Positions 16,096 through 30,236 of a stretch of DNA of 52,359 nt are shown here, one piece after another. Location of the stretch: assembly GCF_000381045.1 (NCBI RefSeq), contig NZ_KB905739.1:1-52359 (forward strand), written 5' to 3'. Numbering within the stretch: the stretch's first letter is position 1; each line of letters begins with the position of its first letter. This DNA is from Thermus scotoductus DSM 8553. Its GTDB lineage: Bacteria > Deinococcota > Deinococci > Deinococcales > Thermaceae. Position numbers and translations under genes: made by a program. Below the pieces are notes generated by a model. It worked only from the letters and a program-made list of their open reading frames with translations. It did not search any database and was not told the origin of the DNA.

Positions 16096-18972
16096 ATGCG
16101 CTTTGAGAAAATCGCCCCCTACACCTACCGCATCCCCCGGCAGGGGAAGATGCGGGTGGATGCGGTATTTTTCGCCTCGGAGGAGATCTTAAAGGACCTC
16201 GAGGGGGAAAACTACGCCTCCTTACAGCAGCTCATGAACGTGGCCACCTTGCCGGGGATCGTGGAACCCGCCCTGGCCATGCCCGACATCCACTGGGGCT
16301 ACGGCTTCCCCATCGGGGGGGTGGCGGCCTTCAACCCCGAGGAAGGAGGGGTGGTGAGCCCGGGAGGGGTGGGTTTTGACATCAACTGCCTTCCTGCCGG
16401 CACCCGCGTACTCTTTCATGACCGCTACACCCGCCCCATAGAGGAGGTGGCGAGGGAACAAGAACCCCTCCTCACCGTGTGGCGGCTTGGGGAAAAAGCC
16501 GAGGCAGGCAAAGCCTTTCTCCTCCTCTCCCGAGAAGCGGAAACCCTGGTGCGCCTCCGCACCGAGGGAGGGTTCATCCTGGAGGCCACCCCCGATCATC
16601 CCGTCTACACCCCCTCGGGAATGCGTCCCATAGGCACCCTGAAAAAGGGAGACCAGGTGGCCGTCCACCCCTTCCAGGGCTTTCCCCACGAACCCCCTCC
16701 GTCCCTGACCCTTCTAAGCGAGGAAAGGGCCCAAGCCCTAGGCCTTGCCCTGGGGTTTCCCCGAGCGGCAGATGTGCTGAAAGAGAAGGGGCTCCTTCCC
16801 CTACAGGCGGACCACCCTCACTTGCCAGCTATCCTACGCCTCTTGGGCTACGCCTTGGGGGATGGAACCCTTTACCGGTCCCGGGGCAGGGGGTACCTGG
16901 TGCTCTATGGGGACGAAGAAGGACTCCTGGAAGCCAAGGAGGACCTTAAGCGTCTGGGCTTCCAGGCTGGGGGCCCTTACGTTCGGGTACGAAACCACAG
17001 CTTCCGAGGACGGACCTTCACCTACCGAGAGGCTAGCCTTAAGGCCTCCTCCCGGGCTTTGTTCCTCCTTCTCCACGCCTTAGGCCTTCCCGAGGGCCCC
17101 AAGGCGCAAACGGCTTTTGCCTTACCTCATTGGCTCTTCTTCATTCCCGCTTGGCTTAAAGCCAACTTTTTAGCAGGACTATTCGGAGCGGAGCTCTCCG
17201 CGCCGAAGTGGGTAAGCGGACATGGGTACAACCTCGCCTCTCCTGTGCTCTCCCAGTCCAAACGGAAAAGCCTTTTGGGGATTGGCCGGACCTTCATGGA
17301 AGATCTGGCCCGCTTAATGGAAAGCTTGGGCCTGGAAGTCCAGTCCCTGCGTGAGGAACTGGATTGGGAGGAACCCGCTGATCCTTCCCACCGCTTCAAA
17401 CTGATCCTCCGGAGTACACCGGAAAACCTCAGCCTCCTTTACGAGAGGGTGGGCTATGCCTACGCTCCCCAAAAAGCCTGGCTAGCCCAGGCGGCTGCTT
17501 TCTACCTGCGCCTGAAAAAGGCCCACTTAGAAGCTCGGGAAACCCAGGCCGAGGAGGTCTTGGCCCTACGACAGGCAGGCCTAGGACCAAAACGCATCGC
17601 CGCCACCCTAGGCCTTCCTCGGCGCTTCGTGGAGCGTACCCTTTACGAGAAGCGAGGTGGATTCCGCCCCTGGGGATTTCCCACCTTCCCTGAGTTCCTC
17701 CAAAGGGCCGGCCCCATGCTTTTTGACAGGGTAGTGGCTATGGAAACCGTTCCCCACGGGGGAAGGGTTTACGACCTCTCCATGGCTCATGAGGGACACA
17801 ACTTTGTGGCCGAAGGGTTTGTGGTCTCCAACTGCGGGGTACGCCTTTTGGCCTCCCATCTCACCCTGGAAGACCTTCTCCCCCGCCAACGGGAACTGGC
17901 GGACACCCTCTACCGTCTGATCCCCTCGGGGGTGGGAAGCGAGCGCAAGGACGTGCGCTTCAGCAAAAAGGAGCTCAAGGAAATCCTTAAAGAGGGGGCT
18001 GGCTGGCTCATCCAAAGGGGCTATGGCTACCCCGAGGACCTCCACTTCATCGAGTCGGAAGGCCGCCTGCCCTGGGCCAACCCCGATAAGGTGTCGGAAA
18101 GGGCCTTTGAGCGGGGGGCTCCCCAGATCGGCACCTTAGGAAGCGGGAACCATTTCCTCGAGGTCCAGTACGTGGACCAAATCTATGATGAGGAGGCTGC
18201 CGAGGCCTTCGGGCTTTTCCCCAACCAGATCACCGTCCTCATCCATACGGGAAGCCGGGGCCTGGGCCATCAGGTCTGCCAGGACTATGTGGAGAAATTC
18301 CTTAAAGCCGCCCCCCGCTACGGCATAGAGCTGGTAGACAAGCAGCTGGCCGCAGCCCCCATCCAGAGCCCTGAGGGCCAGGACTACCTCCAGGCCATGG
18401 CCGCCGCCGCCAACTTCGCCTTCGCCAACCGCCAGCTCATCGCCCACTTTGTGCGGGAGGCCTTTGAGGCCGTGGGCTTCCCCCCAAGGGAACATGGCCT
18501 CAGGGTCCTCTACGATCTGGCCCATAACAACGCCAAGTTTGAGGAGCACGGGGGAAGAAGGGTTCTGGTGCACCGCAAGGGGGCTACCCGGGCCTTCGGG
18601 CCGGGAAATCCGGAGATTCCCCTGGAATACCGGCACGTGGGCCAGCCCGTGCTGGTACCCGGGGATATGGGCCGCTACTCCTATGTGCTAGCGGGCACGG
18701 AAAAGGCCATGGCGGTGTCCTTTGGCTCCAGCTGCCACGGGGCCGGACGCAAGATGAGCCGCCACCAGGCCAAGCGGGTGGCCAAGGAGCGCAACCTGGT
18801 GAAGGAGCTTGCGGAAAGGGGCATACTGGTGCGGGCAGCCACCAAGGCTACCGTGGACGAGGAGATGCCCGAGGCCTACAAGGATGTTTCCGTGGTGGTG
18901 GAGGCGGTCCAGGGAGCTGGAATCGGAAAGAAGGTGGCCCGCCTAAGGCCCCTCATCGTGGTCAAGGGATAA
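16096..18972 (+). CDS. rtcB: RNA-splicing ligase RtcB, interrupted by an intein
   Basis: The 958-residue precursor encodes a 476-residue RtcB ligase split by a 482-residue intein. RtcB joins 2',3'-cyclic-phosphate and 5'-OH RNA ends with GTP and Mn2+ in RNA repair and tRNA splicing. Extein signatures are FPIGGVAAFNPEEGGVVSPGGVGFDIN before the intein and CGVRLLASHLTLEDLLPRQR after it. Later come GSGNHFLEVQYVD, HTGSRGLGHQVC, AHNNAKFEEHGGRRVLVHRKGATRAF and a GSSCHGAGRKMSR tail that includes the guanylylated histidine. GGAGG at 16086-16090 fixes the ATG at 16096. The cysteine after the intein is the metal-binding Cys of the active site. Confidence 0.95.
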   Translation: MRFEKIAPYTYRIPRQGKMRVDAVFFASEEILKDLEGENYASLQQLMNVATLPGIVEPALAMPDIHWGYGFPIGGVAAFNPEEGGVVSPGGVGFDINCLPAGTRVLFHDRYTRPIEEVAREQEPLLTVWRLGEKAEAGKAFLLLSREAETLVRLRTEGGFILEATPDHPVYTPSGMRPIGTLKKGDQVAVHPFQGFPHEPPPSLTLLSEERAQALGLALGFPRAADVLKEKGLLPLQADHPHLPAILRLLGYALGDGTLYRSRGRGYLVLYGDEEGLLEAKEDLKRLGFQAGGPYVRVRNHSFRGRTFTYREASLKASSRALFLLLHALGLPEGPKAQTAFALPHWLFFIPAWLKANFLAGLFGAELSAPKWVSGHGYNLASPVLSQSKRKSLLGIGRTFMEDLARLMESLGLEVQSLREELDWEEPADPSHRFKLILRSTPENLSLLYERVGYAYAPQKAWLAQAAAFYLRLKKAHLEARETQAEEVLALRQAGLGPKRIAATLGLPRRFVERTLYEKRGGFRPWGFPTFPEFLQRAGPMLFDRVVAMETVPHGGRVYDLSMAHEGHNFVAEGFVVSNCGVRLLASHLTLEDLLPRQRELADTLYRLIPSGVGSERKDVRFSKKELKEILKEGAGWLIQRGYGYPEDLHFIESEGRLPWANPDKVSERAFERGAPQIGTLGSGNHFLEVQYVDQIYDEEAAEAFGLFPNQITVLIHTGSRGLGHQVCQDYVEKFLKAAPRYGIELVDKQLAAAPIQSPEGQDYLQAMAAAANFAFANRQLIAHFVREAFEAVGFPPREHGLRVLYDLAHNNAKFEEHGGRRVLVHRKGATRAFGPGNPEIPLEYRHVGQPVLVPGDMGRYSYVLAGTEKAMAVSFGSSCHGAGRKMSRHQAKRVAKERNLVKELAERGILVRAATKATVDEEMPEAYKDVSVVVEAVQGAGIGKKVARLRPLIVVKG
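16387..17832 (+). other. LAGLIDADG-containing intein in RtcB
   Basis: The intein begins with Cys (CLPAGTRVLFHDRYT, block A) and has block B as LEATPDHPVYTP (T-x-x-H). It ends with block F/G MAHEGHNFVAEGFVVSN, followed by +1 Cys. Two dodecapeptides mark a homing endonuclease: LLGYALGDGTLY and FLAGLFGAEL, each keeping its acidic residue. A helix-turn-helix-like stretch (LRQAGLGPKRIAATLGLPRR) lies near the end. The penultimate residue is Ser instead of the usual His, though the final Asn is present. All splicing nucleophiles are intact, so splicing is expected, and the endonuclease may be active. Confidence 0.93.
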
Positions 18973-19013
18973 ACTCTAAGCGCTTTCTCACCGCCATCTG
19001 CTCCCATGGAGGG

Positions 19014-20483
19014 ATGAGGCTCCTAGCTCTCCTCCTTTTCCTCTCCTGCTCCCTGGCCCAGACCCTACTTCCCGCCAGCACCTTTGGCCTTTCCTTTCGG
19101 GAGGAGGCTTCGGCCTGGATTTACGAGGGGGAGGGGGTGCGCTTCGTCTACGCGCCGGGGGTGGGCTGGGCAGAGCCCTTGGACCCCAGACTTCCCCCAC
19201 CCGATGGGGAAAAACTGCCCCTCGAGGCCCTGAAGGCCCTAGGCTTCTTTTTGGTGCCGGAGGCAGGGGTACGCCACGGCATCCAAGGACGGGGCTTCCG
19301 CCTGGTGTTGGACCTTCCGGCAGGGGAGGCTGCCGCCCACCTCCCCCTGGAGGGCCAAGGACAAGGAAGCCTCCTTCTCTCCTTTCCCTATCTGGCCCCG
19401 GGGATGCTCCAAGTGCCCTGGCCCAAAGGGTTAGAAGCCCGGGTGCGGCTTTTACCCAAGGGCACCGAGCTTTTCCTAAGCTTTCCCGGAAGGCTCCTTC
19501 GCTACCGGCTCTTCCCCCTCAAGGAGCCAGATCGGCTGGTCCTCGACCTCTTTGTGCTCGAGGCCGAGGTGGAGGAACCCGTGGCCGCGGGAGTCCGCTA
19601 TCGGGAGATCTGGGCCTTTACCCCAGAGCCCCTAAGGCTTTACCTGGTGGAGGCGGAGAAAGGCAGGCTGGTTCCTGTGGGCAAGCCCGGGGTCCGGGCC
19701 CTACCCAAGGACCTTGCCCCAAACGCCCTGGCGGTGCTGAACGGGGGGTACTTTGACCCCAAAACCGCTACCCCCATCGGCCTCTGGGTCCAGGACGGGG
19801 TTACGGTTTCCTATCCCAGCGGCCGCATGGCTCTCTTATGGGATGGATTCAGCTTCTTCCTGGGGGTTCCCCGGTTTGAGGCAATGGTCCAGGGTCCTTC
19901 CGGAGAGCGGGTGCGGGTGGGCATCAACACCTCCCGGGCCCGCTACACCGCCTACACGGTCCCGGGAACCGTGGGAAGGGAGGGGGAGGAGGTGGCCTTG
20001 GTGATGGGAAACCGGGTACAGGCCATCTTCCCCGCCCCCCAGGAACTTCCCCCTGGGGCCTGGGCCCTTGCCTTCCCCAAGGAGGCACCTCCCTTCCCCC
20101 TTAGGCCAGGGGACTCCTTAAGCCTCTACAGCCGCCTGGACCCCCCCTTCCGCTACGCCCTGGAGGGCGGCCCCCTCTTGGTCAGGGAGGGCCAGTACGC
20201 CTTTGACCCGAGCCAGGAAAACTTCCGCGATAAAAGGCCCCTCGAGGCCATAGCCCCCCAGGCGGCCGTGGCCTGGACCCGGGAAGGGAAGCTTTGGCTT
20301 GTGGTTTCCGAACCCACCACCCCCGGGGTCCTGGCCCGGGCACTTCTCTCCTTAGGGGCCTGGAATGCCCTCCGCATGGATGGGGGCGGGTCTGCCCAGC
20401 TTTGGGTTAAGGGGAGACTGCGAAGCCCTTACAATGGCTCCCCCAGGCCGGTGGTGAGCGCCTTGGCCCTCTACGCTCCTTGA
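19014..20483 (+). CDS. Secreted phosphodiester glycosidase family protein (NAGPA/DUF2233-type)
   Basis: The 489-residue product has a short signal peptide (MRLLALLLFLSCSLAQ). The N-terminal half is a beta-rich region. The C-terminal half carries the NAGPA signature: APNALAVLNGGYFDPKTATPIGLWVQDG near residue 240 and NALRMDGGGSAQLWVKGRL, then NGSPRPVVSALALY, at the end. Such domains act on glycan phosphodiesters or exopolysaccharide, here outside the cytoplasm. GGAGGGATG supports the start. TAAACT overlaps the rtcB stop codon (18970-18975) and is a possible promoter. Confidence 0.85.
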   Translation: MRLLALLLFLSCSLAQTLLPASTFGLSFREEASAWIYEGEGVRFVYAPGVGWAEPLDPRLPPPDGEKLPLEALKALGFFLVPEAGVRHGIQGRGFRLVLDLPAGEAAAHLPLEGQGQGSLLLSFPYLAPGMLQVPWPKGLEARVRLLPKGTELFLSFPGRLLRYRLFPLKEPDRLVLDLFVLEAEVEEPVAAGVRYREIWAFTPEPLRLYLVEAEKGRLVPVGKPGVRALPKDLAPNALAVLNGGYFDPKTATPIGLWVQDGVTVSYPSGRMALLWDGFSFFLGVPRFEAMVQGPSGERVRVGINTSRARYTAYTVPGTVGREGEEVALVMGNRVQAIFPAPQELPPGAWALAFPKEAPPFPLRPGDSLSLYSRLDPPFRYALEGGPLLVREGQYAFDPSQENFRDKRPLEAIAPQAAVAWTREGKLWLVVSEPTTPGVLARALLSLGAWNALRMDGGGSAQLWVKGRLRSPYNGSPRPVVSALALYAP

Positions 20484-20573
20484 AGGTGCCTCCCCCCACG
20501 GGAAGCGGGAAGTTAACCCCACATCCGGACTGCTTTGGGGAGAGTACCCCTGCAAAAAGGCTTTTCCAGGATT

Positions 20574-20598
20574 CCCACCCTGGCACGGCCAGGGTGGG
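20574..20598. terminator. Hairpin between convergent genes
   Basis: A perfect 11-bp stem CCCACCCTGGC / GCCAGGGTGGG with a 3-base loop sits seven bases beyond the pyk stop and 90 bases beyond the glycosidase stop. No T-tract follows on either strand, so the role as a bidirectional terminator is inferred. Confidence 0.5.
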
Positions 20599-20604
20599 GT
20601 GATG

Positions 20605-24453
<3,849 letters not shown>

Positions 24454-24512
24454 GGGGTTTGCCTCCTCTAATCTACTGCTCTTACTATGGGTTTTTTAAA
24501 GATCTTAAAAGA

Positions 24513-24530
24513 TAGTAGTCGTAGTAATAG
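24513..24530 (+). promoter_or_regulatory. DnaA-trio-like tract in the unwinding element
   Basis: Six consecutive triplets TAG TAG TCG TAG TAA TAG end four bases (GGGC) before the outermost box TGTGGATAT (24535). Read 3' to 5' away from the box this is GAT-AAT-GAT-GCT-GAT-GAT, matching the 3'-(G/A)AT-5' DnaA-trio pattern known for loading DnaA on single-stranded DNA. Confidence 0.65.
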
Positions 24531-24630
24531 GGGCTGTGGATATGTGGATAAGGGGTAGAAAATGCTGTGTGGGAGCGAAAAGGGCTTGTGGAAAACCTTT
24601 GTGGATAACTGGCCTTGGGTTGTGGATAAG

Positions 24631-24658
24631 CTGTGGATAACTGGCCAGTTATCCACAG
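24631..24658. repeat. 28-bp perfect palindrome in oriC
   Basis: The arms are two full DnaA boxes in opposite orientation (24632-24640 and 24649-24657) joined by CTGGCCAG. It is the point where box orientation switches, and it is self-complementary over all 28 bases, so it could extrude a cruciform or seat a DnaA dimer. Confidence 0.85.
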
Positions 24659-24756
24659 GCTCCGAAGGGGGGTTGGTTTTCCACAGTTTGTCCACAGGGT
24701 TATCCACAGGAAAATCGGGGTTATCCACAGGGTTATCCACAGGTTATCCACAGGGG

Positions 24757-26070
24757 TCATGTCAGGGCCTCTTTCAGGCTGCGAAGCAGCTTCTGCACCT
24801 CTCGGTCGCTTTCCGAAAGCTCCTGAACCTTTTGGATGGCATAGAGGACGGTGGTATGGTCCCGCCCTCCGAAGAGCTGGCCGATTTCCGGGAGGGAGGA
24901 GCGGGTGAGTTCCCGCACCAGGAACATGGCGATCTGGCGGGGTAAAACCACCTCCTTGCGCCGGCCACCTCCCACCAGGTCCTCCGGGCGCAGGGCGAAG
25001 TACTCCGCCACCTTGCGCACGATCTCGTGGGGATCCACCTCCACCTCCTTGGAGGCGAAGATGTCGGAAAGCGCCTTGGCGGCCACGGCGCGGGTGAGTT
25101 CCACCCCGTTTAGGGAAGCGTAGGCGATCGTGCGCATCAGAGCACCCTCCAGCTCGCGGATGTTGGAGGTCACCTGCCGGGCGATGTACTCCAGCACCTC
25201 CTCGCTGATCCTGAGACCCCGTTGCTCGGCGTTCATCTTGAGGATGGCGATGCGGGTTTCCAGGTCAGGGGGCTGGATGTCGGTGATGAGGCCCCATTCG
25301 AACCGGCTTCGTAAGCGGGCCTCGAGGGTCAGGATATCCTTGGGGGGCCGGTCGGAGGAGAGGATGATCTGCTTGTGGGCCTCGTAGAGGGCGTTGAAGG
25401 TGTGGAAGAACTCCTCCTGGGTGCGCTCCTTGCCGGCGATGAACTGGATGTCGTCCACCAAGAGAAGGTCCACGGAGCGGTACCGCTCGCGGAATTCCGT
25501 CATGCGGTCCTCGCGGATGGCGTTGATGAGCTCGTTGGTGAAGGTTTCCGTGGATACGTACTCGATCTTCAGGTGGGGGAAACGTTTGGCCACGGAGTGC
25601 CCCACGGCGTGCATGAGGTGGGTCTTGCCCAGGCCCACGCCCCCGTAGATGAAAAGGGGGTTGTAGGCGCGCCCCGGGGACTCGGCCACCGCCACCGCCG
25701 CCGCATGGGCCATGGAGTTGTTGGGCCCCACCACGAAGTTTTCAAAGGTGTACTTGGGGTTGAGGTTGGGCTTGGCTGCTTCGGAAGGGGCAGGGGTGTG
25801 GAAGATATCCTCCTGGACGGCCACGCTGGGGACCACCTTGAGCTCAAACCGGGGAGGCTGGGCTCCCAGGAGACCCAGGGCCTCCTGGATCAGCTCGGCG
25901 TAGTGGCGCTTGATCCAGTCCAGGGCGAAGGAGGTGGGCACCGCCAGCTGGAGTACCCCATCCTGGATGCCCAAGGGGCGGATGCGCTCGAACCAGGTGT
26001 GGAACTCCACCTCGGTGATGTTGCGGCGGATGTGCTCCAGGATGTGTTGCCAGACGGCCTCGTGGGTCAA
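24757..26070 (-). CDS. dnaA: Chromosomal replication initiator DnaA
   Basis: The 437-residue product contains domain I ([21 protein letters not shown]), a short linker and the AAA+ core. The core has Walker [14 protein letters not shown], Walker [14 protein letters not shown], and sensor and box motifs with [20 protein letters not shown]. Domain IV has the signature [16 protein letters not shown] that contacts DnaA boxes. TTG at 26070 is chosen because a TAGAAT -10 overlaps the alternative ATG at 26100 and a GGGGGG stretch precedes the TTG. The gene sits directly beside oriC. Confidence 0.96.
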   Translation of the reverse strand: MTHEAVWQHILEHIRRNITEVEFHTWFERIRPLGIQDGVLQLAVPTSFALDWIKRHYAELIQEALGLLGAQPPRFELKVVPSVAVQEDIFHTPAPSEAAKPNLNPKYTFENFVVGPNNSMAHAAAVAVAESPGRAYNPLFIYGGVGLGKTHLMHAVGHSVAKRFPHLKIEYVSTETFTNELINAIREDRMTEFRERYRSVDLLLVDDIQFIAGKERTQEEFFHTFNALYEAHKQIILSSDRPPKDILTLEARLRSRFEWGLITDIQPPDLETRIAILKMNAEQRGLRISEEVLEYIARQVTSNIRELEGALMRTIAYASLNGVELTRAVAAKALSDIFASKEVEVDPHEIVRKVAEYFALRPEDLVGGGRRKEVVLPRQIAMFLVRELTRSSLPEIGQLFGGRDHTTVLYAIQKVQELSESDREVQKLLRSLKEALT

Positions 26071-26098
26071 GGCTACCCCCCCGCGTTTCCGGAGGAAC

Positions 26099-26104
26099 AT
26101 TCTA
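26099..26104 (-). promoter_or_regulatory. -10 box of dnaA
   Basis: TAGAAT on the minus strand places the transcript start near 26092, 22 bases before the TTG. It overlaps the ATG at 26100, which therefore cannot be translated from this promoter. A plus-strand TAAAGT (26120-26125) may serve mnmG. Confidence 0.5.
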
Positions 26105-26135
26105 CGCCAAGGCCTTGGGTAAAGTGGAGGGTGGG

Positions 26136-27929
26136 ATGCGTTACGACGTGGTGGTGGTGGGAGGTGGGCATGCAGGGCTGGAGGCGGCCTGGGCGGCCGC
26201 GGCCCTCGGAGTGCGGGTGGCCCTGGTCACCATCAACCCCGAGCGCATAGGCATGATGCCCTGCAACCCGGCGGTGGGCGGACCCGGCAAAAGCCAGCTG
26301 GTGGCGGAGCTCACCGCCCTGGGGGGGCTTATGGGCCGGGCGGCGGACGCCACCGCCATCCACACCCGGGTGCTGAACCGCTCCAAGGGACCGGCGGTGC
26401 AAAGCCTTAGGGTCCAGGTGGACCGGGATCTCTACGCCCTTAAGGCCCAGGAAATCCTGGCGGAGAGGCCGGTCGAGGTGATCCGGGGGGAGGTGGTGAG
26501 CCTCTTTGTGGAGGGGGGAAGACTTCTTGGGGTGCGCACCGTGGATGGCCGGGAGATTCCCGCCAAGGCGGTGGTGGTGGCGGGGGGAACCTTCCTGGGA
26601 GGGGTGGTCTGGTACGGAAGGCGTTCCCGGCCAGCGGGACGGCAGGGGGAGCCGCCGGCCCGGTTCCTTTCCCGTAGCCTCGAGGCCGTCGGCCACACCC
26701 TGCGCCGGTTCAAGACGGGGACCCCACCCCGGATCCGGGCGGATTCCGTGGACTTCTCGGAGCTCTTGGTGGTGCCCCCGGAGGTACCCCCGGGAAGCTT
26801 CACGGGAAGCCCGGGACCCCATGCGGCCAAGCTTCCCACGTGGCAGACCCGGACCACATCCCGCACCCACCGCCTGATCCTGGAGAACCTGCACCTGTCT
26901 CCCCTTTATGCCGGGGATATCGTGGGCATCGGTCCCCGCTACTGCCCCTCCATTGAGGATAAGGTGGTGCGCTTTTACGACAAGGATAGCCACCTTCTCT
27001 TCGTGGAGCCCGACGGGCTTGCCACCAGCGAGGTGTACCTGCAGGGGTTCTCCTCCAGCCTGCCGCCGGAGCTCCAGGAGGATATGGTGAAAAGCCTGCC
27101 GGGGTTTGGGCGGGCGGTGATCCAGCGCTACGCTTACGCGGTGGAGTACGACAGCCTGGATCCCACGGAGCTTACCCGGGGGCTCCAGTCCCGCTTCCTC
27201 CCTGGGTTGTTCGCTGCCGGGCAGGTGAACGGCACCTCGGGGTACGAGGAGGCCGCGGCCCAGGGCCTCCTGGCGGGGCTGAACGCTGCCCGGTATGCCC
27301 TGGGCCTCTCAGAGGTGCATCTCCCCCGGGAAAGCGGCTACATCGGGGTGATGGTGGACGACCTGGTGGGCCGGGGTACGGACGAGCCCTACCGGATGAT
27401 GACCTCGAGGGTGGAGCTCCGCCTCCTTTGCCGGGCGGACAATGCGGACGAGCGCCTGGTGCCCTTGGCGGTGGAGTGGGGCCTTAGGCCCAGGGAGGAT
27501 CTGGAAGCGATGAGGGAAAAGTACCGCCGGGTGGAGGCGGAGCTAAGGCGCCTCGAGGCCTTGCGGGTGGATGGGGTGAGCGGCCTGGTGTGGCTGAGGC
27601 GTCCGGGAAACACCTACGGGGCCTTGGCGGAACGCTTTCCCCCACCTGTTCCTTTGAGCCCCGAAGAAGCCTACCAGGTGGAGGTGCGGGCCAAGTACGC
27701 GGGGTACATCGAGCGGCAGGAGCAGCTGCGGAAAAAGCTGAGGGACCTGGAGGGCTTTCGCATACCCGAGGGTTTGGAGTTCCCCCGGATCCCGGGCCTT
27801 TCCCGGGAGGCCGTGGAAAAGCTTTCCCGGGTGAGGCCCCGGACCGTGGCGGAGGCTGCCCGGGTCCCTGGGATACGGGACTCGGACCTCACGGCCCTGT
27901 TGGTGCACCTCAGGGTGCTTTCCCGGTGA
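26136..27929 (+). CDS. mnmG: tRNA uridine 5-carboxymethylaminomethyl modification enzyme MnmG
   Basis: MnmG (GidA), with MnmE, modifies the wobble uridine (xnm5U34) of tRNAs using FAD, NADH and folate. The 597-residue product has the FAD dinucleotide-binding start [20 protein letters not shown]. It also has the family motifs [24 protein letters not shown] and [24 protein letters not shown] at 26126-26130 supports ATG 26136; the upstream ATG at 26115 has no support. It diverges from dnaA over 65 bp. Linkage to rsmG and parAB is the usual origin-proximal gene order. Confidence 0.96.
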   Translation: MRYDVVVVGGGHAGLEAAWAAAALGVRVALVTINPERIGMMPCNPAVGGPGKSQLVAELTALGGLMGRAADATAIHTRVLNRSKGPAVQSLRVQVDRDLYALKAQEILAERPVEVIRGEVVSLFVEGGRLLGVRTVDGREIPAKAVVVAGGTFLGGVVWYGRRSRPAGRQGEPPARFLSRSLEAVGHTLRRFKTGTPPRIRADSVDFSELLVVPPEVPPGSFTGSPGPHAAKLPTWQTRTTSRTHRLILENLHLSPLYAGDIVGIGPRYCPSIEDKVVRFYDKDSHLLFVEPDGLATSEVYLQGFSSSLPPELQEDMVKSLPGFGRAVIQRYAYAVEYDSLDPTELTRGLQSRFLPGLFAAGQVNGTSGYEEAAAQGLLAGLNAARYALGLSEVHLPRESGYIGVMVDDLVGRGTDEPYRMMTSRVELRLLCRADNADERLVPLAVEWGLRPREDLEAMREKYRRVEAELRRLEALRVDGVSGLVWLRRPGNTYGALAERFPPPVPLSPEEAYQVEVRAKYAGYIERQEQLRKKLRDLEGFRIPEGLEFPRIPGLSREAVEKLSRVRPRTVAEAARVPGIRDSDLTALLVHLRVLSR

Positions 27930-29423
<1,494 letters not shown>

Positions 29424-29440
<17 letters not shown>

Positions 29441-30236
29441 CGGTTTAGGGAGGGGCCTCGAGGCCCTCCTGCCCAAGGGCGGCGGAGGGGTGGTCCGGCT
29501 TCCCCTGTCCGCCATCCGGCCCAACCCCCACCAGCCTCGCCGGAGGTTCTCCCAGGAGGGTCTGGAGGAGCTTGCGGCTTCCATTCGGGAGAAAGGCCTG
29601 CTTCAACCCCTGGTGGTGCGTCCCAAGGGGGAGGGATACGAATTGGTGGCCGGGGAGAGGCGCCTTAGGGCCGCGGAGATGGCGGGCCTGAAGGAGATTC
29701 CCGTCATCATCCGCGACCTCACGGACCAGGAGGCCATGGAGGTGGCCCTGGTGGAGAACCTCCAGCGGGAGGACCTCACCCCGTTGGAGGAGGCCCGGGG
29801 TTACCAGGCCCTCTTGGGTCTGGGCCTCACCCAGGAGGAGGTGGCCAAGCGGGTGGGTAAGGCCCGCTCCACGGTGGCCAACGCCCTGAGGCTTTTGCAG
29901 CTTCCCGAGGAGGTTTTGGAGGTCTTGGAACAGGGGCTCATCAGCGCAGGCCACGCCCGGGCCCTTTTGATGCTGGAGCCTGAGGACCGGCTTTGGGGCC
30001 TGAGGGAGATCCTGGAAAAAGGGCTTTCCGTACGCCAGGCGGAGGCCTTGCGGGAGCGTTTGGTGCGGGAACAGGAGCGCAAAACCCAGGAACCCTCTCC
30101 CCTTTCCCTGGAGCTTTCCCGGCACCTGGGCCTGCCGGTGAGGGTGGTGGGGGGAAGGCGGGGGAAGGTGGTCATCCACTACCGCTCCCTGGAGGAGCTG
30201 GAGGCCCTTTTAGAGCGGCTGGGTTACCAGGCGTAG
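29424..30236 (+). CDS. parB: Chromosome partitioning protein ParB (Spo0J)
   Basis: The 270-residue product starts [18 protein letters not shown] at a GTG inside parA. It carries the CTP-binding N domain ([47 protein letters not shown]). A helix-turn-helix for parS follows ([23 protein letters not shown]), then a C-terminal dimer domain. It should load on the parS site 1.5 kb upstream and slide as a CTP-dependent clamp. Its 3' end overlaps the convergent comEC by 13 bases. Confidence 0.96.

Larger units (their letters stand above)
24481..24756. other. oriC: Chromosomal replication origin, oriC
   Basis: The 303-bp gap between dnaA and dnaN holds nine perfect DnaA boxes. Four read TGTGGATAA on the plus strand, starting at 24543, 24600, 24621 and 24632. 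Five read TTATCCACA, starting at 24649, 24700, 24721, 24733 and 24744. Degenerate boxes start at 24535, 24587, 24677 and 24688, for about 13 in all. The two arrays point toward each other. An AT-rich stretch (about 24481-24530, with a T6 run and AAGATCTT) on the dnaN side is the likely unwinding element. Confidence 0.95.

Noticed and set aside
20480-20604. Possible small gene between the glycosidase gene and pyk
   Set aside because: No open frame with a start signal; only a strong hairpin and an AAAAAGGCTTTT stretch were seen.
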